Both the position numbers and the translations under genes were made by a program. A stretch of DNA of 64,000 nt, from positions 2,197,001 to 2,261,000 of the forward strand of contig NZ_CP053746.1 in the NCBI RefSeq assembly GCF_013201545.1. Direction: 5' to 3'. Shown one piece after another: positions 7,281-16,327 of the stretch. Below the pieces are notes generated by a model. It saw only the letters and a list, made by a program, of their open reading frames with translations, ran no database searches and was not told the origin of the DNA. This DNA is from Pseudomonas graminis (GTDB lineage: Bacteria > Pseudomonadota > Gammaproteobacteria > Pseudomonadales > Pseudomonadaceae). Position 1 is the first letter of the stretch; each line of letters begins with the position of its first letter.

Positions 7281-8720
7281 TCACCGCTCCGTCGGCCGCT
7301 CAAAGTTCTTCGCCGCTTCCTTCGCCAGATCCGGCGGCAGGAAGTCTTTGTCCGGGTTGTAGTCGGCTTTCAGGAAGCGCGACAGATCCTGTAAATCCCC
7401 CGGGCTCAACGTTCCAGCAGCCTGCTTCAGGCGCAGGTTGTCGAGGATGTAGTCGTAACGGGTGTTGTTGTAGTCGCGGACCGACGCGTACAGCTGGCGC
7501 TGTGCATCGAGCACGTCGACGATGTTGCGGGTCCCCACCTGATAACCGATCTCTGTGGCTTCCAGCGCGCTCTGGTTGGAGATGATCGACTGTTTGCGCG
7601 CCTGCACCTGCTCGACATCAGTGTTCACCGCGCGGTGCAGGTTGCGGGTGTTTTCCACCACCTGGCGGCGCAGGCCTTCACGTTGCTGCTCGCTTTGACC
7701 AAGACGGGCATAAGCCTCGCGGACTTGAGAACTGGTCAGCCCGCCGCTGTAGATCGGGATGTTCACTTGCAGGCCGATGGTGCGTTGCTCGACGCTGCCG
7801 TGGAAACTCTGACCGGTGTAGTTGGGGTTGGTGAAGCCCAGCGAGTCATTGTCGCCTTTCTCGTACTGCGCCACCGCATCGACCGTGGGTGCGTGGCCTG
7901 CCTTGCGCTGACGCAGGGTTTCTTCAGCGGCGCTGACGGCGTAGTTGCTGGCCAGCAAATTCAGGTTCTGCTGGGTTGCGGTGTCAACCCAGGCTTTCGC
8001 GTCGTTAGGTGTGGGCGCGAGCACCGGCAGGGTGTGCACGATGCCTTCGATGGAGTTGTAATCGCGGTTGGTCAGGGTGATCAGCGCCTGAAAGGCGTCA
8101 TCGACCTGGCGCTTGGCGACAATTCGTGAAGCACGGGCGGTGTCGTAGCTGGCTTGCGCCTGAAGCACATCGGTCTTGTCCGACAGGCCGACATCGAAGC
8201 GTTCATTGGCCTGATCAAGCTGGCGCTTGAAGGCCGCTTCCTCTGCCTTGGTCGAGGCCAGATTGTCCTGTGCGCGGAGCACGGCGAAGTAGTCTTCGGC
8301 ACTTTGCAGAATCAGATTCTGCTCGGTGGCCGAGAGCTGCAGGATGGCCTGCTCGTTGACATCCTTCGCGGCTTTGAGCTGGAACCAGCGGTCAGCGCGG
8401 AAGATCGGCTGACTCAACGTCGCGCGATAGACCGTGCCGCTGCGGCTGATAACGGCCGAGGGCTGATCAATGGATGTGCGGGTGTCATTGATGTCGGCGC
8501 CACCGGAGATGTTTGGCAGCAGGCCAGCGCGTGCCTGAGGCACGATTTCCTTCTGGGCGTCATAGCTGGCGCGGGCTGCCGCCAGGTCGGCGTTATTGTT
8601 GACCGCTTCCTGATACACACTGACCAAACCGGTCCTGGTGGGCAGCGGCATGTCTGCTGCCCCGGCCATCGCACTCGAAGCACACGACACGGCAATGGCC
8701 AGTGAAAGTTTGCGCAGCAT
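7281..8720 (-). CDS. TolC family outer membrane efflux porin
   Basis: About 479 residues with a signal peptide (LRKLSLAIAVSCASSAMAGA, cut after the AMA-type site). I choose the second of two close ATGs because AGGGA lies six bases before it; the first ATG (8726) directly abuts that site. The mature protein shows the duplicated helical hairpin and strand pattern of TolC, with the repeat starts 'LVSVYQEAVNNNADLAAARA' and 'LNLLASNYAVSAAEETLRQR', and the 'GTRNIVDVLDAQRQLY' signature near the C-terminus. It forms a trimeric channel through the outer membrane and periplasm for type I secretion or RND/MFS efflux pumps. No partner pump gene is adjacent. It is divergent from thiC, as in other pseudomonads. 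Confidence 0.9.
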   Translation of the reverse strand: MLRKLSLAIAVSCASSAMAGAADMPLPTRTGLVSVYQEAVNNNADLAAARASYDAQKEIVPQARAGLLPNISGGADINDTRTSIDQPSAVISRSGTVYRATLSQPIFRADRWFQLKAAKDVNEQAILQLSATEQNLILQSAEDYFAVLRAQDNLASTKAEEAAFKRQLDQANERFDVGLSDKTDVLQAQASYDTARASRIVAKRQVDDAFQALITLTNRDYNSIEGIVHTLPVLAPTPNDAKAWVDTATQQNLNLLASNYAVSAAEETLRQRKAGHAPTVDAVAQYEKGDNDSLGFTNPNYTGQSFHGSVEQRTIGLQVNIPIYSGGLTSSQVREAYARLGQSEQQREGLRRQVVENTRNLHRAVNTDVEQVQARKQSIISNQSALEATEIGYQVGTRNIVDVLDAQRQLYASVRDYNNTRYDYILDNLRLKQAAGTLSPGDLQDLSRFLKADYNPDKDFLPPDLAKEAAKNFERPTER

Positions 8721-8906
8721 AGACATTCCCTAGTAATTCAAACGGTATGAAGACGGTGACGTTGCGTCCGATCCAGATGGCTTTGGCGACGCGTAGCGAG
8801 TGTAGTTCCAGCGGGTAGGGACAACAATCGGGCAAATCAGCCATTTAACGCGCGTTTGAATTTGACGCTTGGCGTTGGGCCTGCGCCGCGACTAGACTGA
8901 CGCCGT

Positions 8907-8996
8907 TCTTGTCGGGGTGCCTTGATATGAGGCTGAGATCGGATAATCCGGATCCCGTTGAACCTGATCAGGTTAACGCCTGCGTAGGGAACAAGA
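8907..8996 (+). promoter_or_regulatory. Thiamin pyrophosphate (TPP) riboswitch, THI element
   Basis: The conserved THI box is plain: GTCGGGGTGCC at 8911-8921, CTGAGATC at 8953-8960 and, at the 3' side, AACCTGATCAGGTTAACGCC then TGCGTAGGGAA (8961-8991 region). A closing P1 stem can pair TCTTGT (8907-8912) with ACAAGA (8991-8996). It controls thiC, whose start is about 180 bases downstream, by binding TPP. Part of the 8721-9178 gap; the remaining leader (8997-9178) presumably holds the expression platform, and the upstream part the divergent promoters of thiC and the TolC-like gene. Confidence 0.95.
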
Positions 8997-9058
8997 TTTC
9001 TCGTCTCCCGGCGAGTCCTCTTGAGTGTCGTCCGGGGTCGTCTTTGTTCAAAATCTGA

Positions 9059-11080
<2,022 letters not shown>

Positions 11081-11122
11081 GCGATAAGCGGCAAGCGGCA
11101 AGGAAAAGCAGGCGGCGATTGT

Positions 11123-11213
11123 TCCCACGCTCTGCGTGGTAATGCCGCCCCTGGCGCTCTGCGTCACTTAGGACGCAGAGCGCCCAGGTATGCGTGCCCA
11201 CGCAGAGCGTGGG
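11123..11213. repeat. Intergenic palindromic repeat (Pseudomonas type)
   Basis: Three palindromes lie between thiC and the permease: TCCCACGCTCTGCGTGG at 11123-11139, a long hairpin GGCGCTCTGCGTC/GACGCAGAGCGCC around 11153-11184, and CCCACGCAGAGCGTGGG at 11197-11213. The outer units are inverted copies of each other. This 'CCCACGCTCTGCGTGGG' element is of a kind scattered through many fluorescent Pseudomonas genomes. It may end or stabilise thiC mRNA and would separate thiC from the next gene. Confidence 0.7.
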
Positions 11214-11248
11214 TACGATCAACCCTAAGTTTCAGCGAGACAACAAAA

Positions 11249-12538
11249 GTGAACACTCCCGGCACCTATTCACCCGACGCCCCCGTACCCGCCGCCAAGC
11301 GGGTGTTTGGCGGGCGCGATCTGTTCTCTCTGTGGTTTTCCCTCGGCATTGGCCTCATGGTCCTGCAGACCGGCGCGTTACTGGCGCCGGGGCTGGGCAT
11401 GTCCGGCTCCATGCTGGCGATTCTTCTCGGCACGCTGGTCGGCGTCTTGCTGCTCGCTGCTGTTGGCGTCATTGGCAGCGACACGGGTCTGTCGTCGATG
11501 GCGGCGCTCAAGCTCAGCCTCGGCAGCAAGGGCGCAGGCGTTCCGGCGATCCTCAATCTGCTGCAACTGGTGGGCTGGGGCTCGTTCGAAATCATCGTCA
11601 TGCGCGACGCCGCCAGCCTGTTGGGCGCCGGCGCTTTTTCCGAAGGCAGCCTCTGGGCCAGTCCGATGCTCTGGACAATCGTGTTCGGCGTTCTTGCGAC
11701 CTTGCTGGCCGTGAGTGGTCCGTTGGCCTTCGTCCGACAAATCCTGCGCAAATGGGGCATCTGGTTGCTTCTGGCCGCGTGCGCCTGGCTGACGTTCAAT
11801 CTGTTCAGCAAGGCCGATCTGACGGCCCTGTGGTCGCGTGCGGGAGACGGTTCGATGCCATTTGCCGTCGGCTTCGACATTGCCATCGCCATGCCGTTGT
11901 CATGGCTGCCGCTGATTGCGGACTATTCCCGATTCGGCAAGCGCGCCGCCGGTGTCTTCGGCGGCACCGCGCTGGGCTTCTTGATCGGCAATGTCTGGCT
12001 GATGTCCCTTGGCGTGGCGTACACCCTGGCCTTCGCGCCGAGCGGTGAAGCCAATGCGCTGCTGCTGGCGCTGGCTGGAGCGGGGATAGGGATTCCGTTG
12101 CTGCTCATCCTGCTGGATGAGTCGGAAAACGCGTTCGCCGATATCCACTCCGCTGCAGTGTCGAGCGGGATCCTGCTGAAGGCCAAAGTCGAACACCTGG
12201 CGCTGGCCATCGGCATCATCTGCACACTGATCGCCTGCTTCGCGCCGCTGGCGCAGTACCAGAACTTCCTGCTGATGATCGCTTCCGTGTTCGCGCCGCT
12301 GTTCGGCGTGGTGCTGGTGGATCACTTCATCCTGCGCCACCGCCGTCACGGCATTGCAACAGCGGGCTTGCGCTGGATGACGCTACTGGCGTGGATCGGC
12401 GGGATTTTCACCTACCACCTGCTGGCGAACCTGTATCCGGACATCGGCGCAACACTGCCAGCGCTGGTTGTCGCTGGCGTGTTACAGCTGATATTCAATA
12501 AGGCGATCAGCTCCGGCCAGGAAACAGCTCAGGCTTGA
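11249..12538 (+). CDS. cytX: Putative hydroxymethylpyrimidine permease, CytX type (NCS1 family)
   Basis: A 429-residue polytopic membrane protein with about 12 hydrophobic segments, starting at GTG 11249. Similarity by eye is to the cytosine/purine permease (NCS1) family, with an N-terminal 'LFSLWFSLGIGLMVLQTGALLAPGLGM' region and 'PLSWLPLIADYSRFG' in the middle. CytX proteins are assigned to uptake of the thiamin precursor HMP; the location directly after thiC supports that here. No separate riboswitch was seen in front of it, so it either reads through from thiC or has its own promoter after the palindromic repeat. A cytosine permease function is the alternative. Confidence 0.8.
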   Translation: MNTPGTYSPDAPVPAAKRVFGGRDLFSLWFSLGIGLMVLQTGALLAPGLGMSGSMLAILLGTLVGVLLLAAVGVIGSDTGLSSMAALKLSLGSKGAGVPAILNLLQLVGWGSFEIIVMRDAASLLGAGAFSEGSLWASPMLWTIVFGVLATLLAVSGPLAFVRQILRKWGIWLLLAACAWLTFNLFSKADLTALWSRAGDGSMPFAVGFDIAIAMPLSWLPLIADYSRFGKRAAGVFGGTALGFLIGNVWLMSLGVAYTLAFAPSGEANALLLALAGAGIGIPLLLILLDESENAFADIHSAAVSSGILLKAKVEHLALAIGIICTLIACFAPLAQYQNFLLMIASVFAPLFGVVLVDHFILRHRRHGIATAGLRWMTLLAWIGGIFTYHLLANLYPDIGATLPALVVAGVLQLIFNKAISSGQETAQA

Positions 12539-13253
12539 TGATGCCGTTCAGCTGCGGATACGGGATCTTCAGCTCGATATGGCCCATCGCGTAAGGGGCG
12601 ATGGTTGTCACCGGGTACTTGAGAATCACCGCACCGTACGTCAGAGCGATGTTGGAAGTTTGCTTGAAAGCCCACATGTTCTGGAACTCGGTGTCCTTGT
12701 CCAGCTTGCTGCTGATCAGCCAGGCCTGATGTGCCAGACGGGCCTTGTCCCAGAAGGCAGCTTCCTGACCCGGGACCAGCATGTCGGCCAGTGTCAGCAC
12801 GCGCTGCTGCTGGCGGGAGTAGTTGATGAATGCGCGACCCGGATTACCCTGGCCGCTGCCGGAATCAACGTAGCTGGACAGCTCGACGACCACGATTCCG
12901 TCATGCTGCTCACGTACCTTGGCCTGCAGGTAGCTGCTGTTGCGCGCCGGCGCTCGGCTCAGGTATTGCTCCTGATACGCCTTCAGCGTTGGCGGCACCG
13001 GACCATCGCTGTCGCTGCGGGTCAGTTGCAGCAGCGTGCGCTGGACGATCTCGTCAAGCTTCGGCTCGTCGGGGAAATGCACGGTGTCGATGTTCACCAG
13101 CGGGCAATCATCGGTGGTGCAGCCGGGCTTGATCAGCTCGGAGGCGTCACGCTGAACGGTCAGCGGACTGCGCAGATTGGGTTGGAACAGGCTTTGGCAG
13201 GCGCCCAAAATCAGGGCCACGCAGGCCAGTGAAATGATCTTCAGAAAAGACAT
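12507..13253 (-). CDS. RsiV/DUF3298-type lipoprotein
   Basis: About 248 residues, start ATG 13253 after AAGGA. The N-terminus is a lipoprotein signal peptide with lipobox LGAC (ACVALILGACQS). The mature part has 'VNIDTVHFPDE' and a later 'RVLTLADMLVPGQEAAFWDKARLAHQ' stretch, typical of DUF4163/DUF3298 proteins related to B. subtilis RsiV. It is expected to be anchored in the envelope; its ligand is unknown and no sigma factor gene is adjacent, so an anti-sigma role is not supported. Its 3' end overlaps the convergent permease gene by 32 bases. Confidence 0.75.
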   Translation of the reverse strand: MSFLKIISLACVALILGACQSLFQPNLRSPLTVQRDASELIKPGCTTDDCPLVNIDTVHFPDEPKLDEIVQRTLLQLTRSDSDGPVPPTLKAYQEQYLSRAPARNSSYLQAKVREQHDGIVVVELSSYVDSGSGQGNPGRAFINYSRQQQRVLTLADMLVPGQEAAFWDKARLAHQAWLISSKLDKDTEFQNMWAFKQTSNIALTYGAVILKYPVTTIAPYAMGHIELKIPYPQLNGIIKPELFPGRS

Positions 13254-13472
13254 GTTGATCCTTGGCATCGGCATAAGTAGGCGTCACGTGGGAGGTAACG
13301 GCAACGTCCTTCGACTGTGGGTGGCGCAATCAGTTCGCCATCGGGCGGATTAGAGTGCTTTCCCCGGCAGTCGTCTACCCCGGTGACCGGTTTTGCGAAT
13401 TCAAAGGGCTGCATCCCGCACCACAGCGCGTTAGGATGGGCCCGGACACAGTGCTCAAGCAGTGAGAAATCT

Positions 13473-14090
13473 ATGACGGATAGCAACAGATCGACACCGA
13501 CGAAGCACGAAATTACACACCGTGAGACCTGCTTCAAGGGGTTTTACCAGCTCGACCGTCTTCAGTTGCGCCATGAGTTGTTCGCGGGCGGCATGGGCCC
13601 GGAAATCAAGCGTGAGCTGTTCGTTCGCCATGATGCGGTGTGCGTGCTGCCCTACGACGCCAAACGCGATGAAGTGGTGCTCATCGAGCAGTTCCGCGTC
13701 GGCGTTATCGGCAAGCACGACAACCCGTGGCTGATTGAAATGGTCGCCGGCCTGATCGATAAAAAAGAGGAGCCCGAAGAGGTTGCTCACCGCGAGGCAC
13801 AAGAGGAAGCTGGGCTGACGTTCAACGCCCTTTGGCCGATCACCAAATACTTTCCATCGCCGGGCGGCAGCAACGAGTTCGTGCATCTGTACCTGGGCAA
13901 ATGCGACAGCGAGGGGGCAGGTGGGCTGCACGGTCTGGTAGAAGAGGCCGAGGACATCCGGGTCTCGGTCTGGTCATTCGACGACGCGATGCAAGCCGTC
14001 AAGGACGGGCGCATCGTCAACGCCGCAACTATTATTGCAATGCAGTGGCTGGCGCTCAATCGCGCCGAAGTAAGGGGGCTATGGTCGTGA
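13473..14090 (+). CDS. nudF: ADP-ribose pyrophosphatase (Nudix hydrolase)
   Basis: A 205-residue Nudix enzyme that hydrolyses ADP-ribose to AMP and ribose 5-phosphate. The start ATG at 13473 follows GTGAGA; the longer in-frame reading from 13317 is a non-coding lead. The Nudix box is perfect: G-x5-E-x7-REAQEEAGL (around residues 97-119). The preceding 'VLIEQFRVG' and 'WLIEMVAGLID' are family hallmarks of NudF. It heads a packed plus-strand group (nudF, DUF1249, cpdA, yqiA, parE and onward) and overlaps the next start. Confidence 0.93.
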   Translation: MTDSNRSTPTKHEITHRETCFKGFYQLDRLQLRHELFAGGMGPEIKRELFVRHDAVCVLPYDAKRDEVVLIEQFRVGVIGKHDNPWLIEMVAGLIDKKEEPEEVAHREAQEEAGLTFNALWPITKYFPSPGGSNEFVHLYLGKCDSEGAGGLHGLVEEAEDIRVSVWSFDDAMQAVKDGRIVNAATIIAMQWLALNRAEVRGLWS

Positions 14091-14533
14091 ATCTTCTGCG
14101 CGAGCGCTATCGTGTCGACCTCGCCGGGCTGCAAGCCGCCTGCGAGGCGAACTACGCGCGCTTGATGCGTTTGCTGCCCGATATGCGCAATCAACAACGC
14201 TCACGCCGTGTCGCCGTCACCCAAGGCGACCAGATGCTGGGCGTGCTGGCGGTCGAAGTCATCCTCGATTGCCCGTACACCACCACGCTGCAAGTCCGTC
14301 AGGAACACAGCCTGCCCTGGCTGCCGGTGCCCGTGCTGGAAGTGCAGGTCTACCACGACGCGCGTATGGCCGAAGTCATCGGCGCCGAACATGCGCGTCG
14401 TTTTCAGGGTATCTATCCCTATCCCAACGCCGACATGCACCAGCCCGATGAGAAGGCCCAGCTCAACGTGTTTCTCGGTGAGTGGCTGAGCCATTGCCTG
14501 GCCTGCGGGCATGAGTTTGAGGCGGTGCGCTGA
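14081..14533 (+). CDS. DUF1249 family protein
   Basis: About 150 residues, a cytoplasmic protein of unknown function found next to nudF and cpdA across gamma-proteobacteria. I use ATG 14081, which overlaps the nudF stop by ten bases; GTG 14087, giving MNLLRERYRV, sits at a better distance from the AGGGGG at 14072-14078 and is a real alternative. Recognisable features are 'ANYARLMRLLPDM' near the N-terminus, 'LEVQVYHDARMAEV' in the middle and 'HQPDEKAQLNVFLGEWLSHCL' at the end. No enzyme motif is visible. Confidence 0.88.
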   Translation: MVVNLLRERYRVDLAGLQAACEANYARLMRLLPDMRNQQRSRRVAVTQGDQMLGVLAVEVILDCPYTTTLQVRQEHSLPWLPVPVLEVQVYHDARMAEVIGAEHARRFQGIYPYPNADMHQPDEKAQLNVFLGEWLSHCLACGHEFEAVR

Positions 14534-14654
14534 GACGGCGCGCCGCTGCGACTGGACCTTCTGCACGCAGATGAGAACCAGACCCTCTTTCCAGGTTTGC
14601 CGCCGCACCGATCTCACACCATAATCCGGCCACATCCGCCCAAGGAGATGGCCA

Positions 14655-15464
14655 TTGTCGAGCGCATCCTCTCATCCCTCATCCGTGTTGGTCGTACAAC
14701 TGACCGACAGCCATCTGTTCGCCGAAGCGGACGGCGCGCTGCTGGGCATGCCCACGCGCGCCAGTCTCGATGCGGTTGTTGAACGTGTGCTCGGCGAGCA
14801 GCCGGCGATCGATCTGGTGCTGGCGACCGGAGATTTGTCTCAGGACGGCACGGTTGAGTCGTATCAGGCGTTCCGCGATGCGAGTAATCGCCTGAGTGCC
14901 CCCACGCGCTGGATTCCTGGGAATCACGATGAGCTGAGGGAAATGGCGATTGCCGCGCAGAACAGCGACTTTCTGGAGCCTGTCGTCGACATCGGGCACT
15001 GGCGGATAACTATGCTGGATTCCGCTGTTTCCGGGTCTGTTCCCGGTTATCTGCAAGACGGCCAGCTTCAACTGCTCGCCCAGGCCTTGAGCGAAGCGCC
15101 GGAGCGGCATCATCTGGTGTGTCTGCACCACCACCCGGTGCCCATCGGTGCGGCGTGGATGGAGCCCATCGGTTTGCGCAATCCCGAGGCGCTGTTCGCT
15201 GTGCTGGAGCGGTTTCCCCAGGTGCGTGCGGTGCTGTGGGGGCACGTGCATCAGGAATTCGATCAGCTTCGCGACGGCGTGCGGCTAATGGCGTCGCCTT
15301 CAACCTGCATTCAGTTCGCGCCGAACAGCGTGGATTTCGGCCTGGATGACCTCGCGCCGGGCTACCGCTGGTTGCGTCTTCACGACGACGGCCGGATCGA
15401 CACCGGTGTTTCGCGCATCGCCCCTGACCTGTTTGACGTCGACATCAATGGCGCGGGCTATTGA
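14655..15464 (+). CDS. cpdA: 3',5'-cyclic-AMP phosphodiesterase
   Basis: A 269-residue metallophosphoesterase that hydrolyses cAMP to AMP. It starts at TTG 14655, nine bases after AAGGAGA. The two-metal site motifs are present in order: D-x-H (LTDSHLF, near residue 18), GDLSQDG (near 59), GNHDE (near 89), and the C-terminal HHHPVP (near 158) and GHVHQE (near 197). The cluster position between DUF1249 and yqiA matches the Pseudomonas arrangement. It limits cAMP signalling through Vfr/Crp in related species. Confidence 0.93.
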   Translation: MSSASSHPSSVLVVQLTDSHLFAEADGALLGMPTRASLDAVVERVLGEQPAIDLVLATGDLSQDGTVESYQAFRDASNRLSAPTRWIPGNHDELREMAIAAQNSDFLEPVVDIGHWRITMLDSAVSGSVPGYLQDGQLQLLAQALSEAPERHHLVCLHHHPVPIGAAWMEPIGLRNPEALFAVLERFPQVRAVLWGHVHQEFDQLRDGVRLMASPSTCIQFAPNSVDFGLDDLAPGYRWLRLHDDGRIDTGVSRIAPDLFDVDINGAGY

Positions 15465-15607
15465 ACGACATTTCCTTAATGTGCAGCGATTCATCAACAG
15501 GCGAGTCTTCGCGCAGTTGACCCTGTAAACTGCGTGGCTTTGCCCTGATGAGCGCCGACAGGCCAGCCCGTCCGGGATGTATCGATTGCCGTTTGGGAGG
15601 CAACTGC

Positions 15608-16225
15608 GTGAACCAGGATCAATCGACGCTTCTTTATATTCACGGCCTGAACAGCTCGGCCCAGTCGCAGAAAGCCACGCAGCTGACGACGCTGATGGCG
15701 CGTCTGGGTCTGAGCCAATACTTGCGCGTGCCCGAGCTTCATCACCATCCGCGTCAGGCGCTGGTTCAACTGGAGGCCGCGATCGAGGAGCTCGGTCGGC
15801 CGCTGCTGGTCGGCAGCTCGCTCGGCGGCTACTATGCGACTCACCTGGCTGAGCGCTACGGCCTCAAGGCTGTGCTGATCAACCCGGCGGTCAATCCGCA
15901 TCAGCTCTTCGATGGTTTTCTCGGCACCCAACAAAACCTTTATACCGGCGAGAGCTGGGAGCTCACGCACGACCACGTGACGGCGCTGGCCGAGCTGGAA
16001 GTGCCTGCTCCACTGGATCCGCAGCGTATTCAGGTGTGGCTGCAAACGGGCGACGAGACGCTGGATTACCGCCGTGCCCAGAGCTTCTATCGCGCCTGTG
16101 CATTGCGCATCGAGGCGGGTGGCGATCACGGGTTTCAGGGTTTCGCTGCAAAGATTCCAGCGCTGTTGAGCTTCGCCGGGTTCGCTCCCGCATTGCTCCA
16201 GGGCGTCGACCTGACCGGGCTCTGA
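15608..16225 (+). CDS. yqiA: YqiA-type esterase (alpha/beta hydrolase)
   Basis: About 205 residues. The GTG at 15608 follows GGGAGG and is preferred over an upstream in-frame ATG at 15548, which would add 20 residues with no counterpart in the family. The alpha/beta hydrolase features are LLYIHGLNSS (oxyanion strand), the nucleophile elbow GSSLGGYYATHLA (Ser near residue 73), a 'LQTGDETLDY' acid region and 'GGDHGFQGF' with the catalytic His. It hydrolyses short acyl esters; physiological substrate unknown. It precedes parE in the topoisomerase IV group. Confidence 0.88.
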   Translation: MNQDQSTLLYIHGLNSSAQSQKATQLTTLMARLGLSQYLRVPELHHHPRQALVQLEAAIEELGRPLLVGSSLGGYYATHLAERYGLKAVLINPAVNPHQLFDGFLGTQQNLYTGESWELTHDHVTALAELEVPAPLDPQRIQVWLQTGDETLDYRRAQSFYRACALRIEAGGDHGFQGFAAKIPALLSFAGFAPALLQGVDLTGL

Positions 16226-16250
16226 CCCGAGCCATTGCTGCAATAGATCT

Positions 16251-16289
16251 GTAGAACATTCTCGTAGAACACCCTTTTAGAACAGTGAC
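16251..16289 (+). repeat. Three direct repeats of TAGAACA with an exact 13-bp period
   Basis: The units are GTAGAACATTCTC, GTAGAACACCCTT and TTAGAACAGTGAC at 16251-16263, 16264-16276 and 16277-16289. The seven-base core TAGAACA recurs at 16252, 16265 and 16278. They occupy the short gap between yqiA (ends 16225) and parE (starts 16328), so they sit where a promoter or operator for parE would lie. Direct, evenly spaced repeats are typical of protein-binding arrays, but no known regulator can be named. Confidence 0.55.
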
Positions 16290-16327
16290 ACTCCGAAATT
16301 TAATGAACGACTTGATGACGAGACCCC

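Noticed and set aside
7172..7585. Plus-strand open frame of 137 residues over the end of the TolC-like gene and the REPIN
   Set aside because: It is antisense to the real gene, has biased Ser/Gly/Arg composition and no ribosome-binding site.
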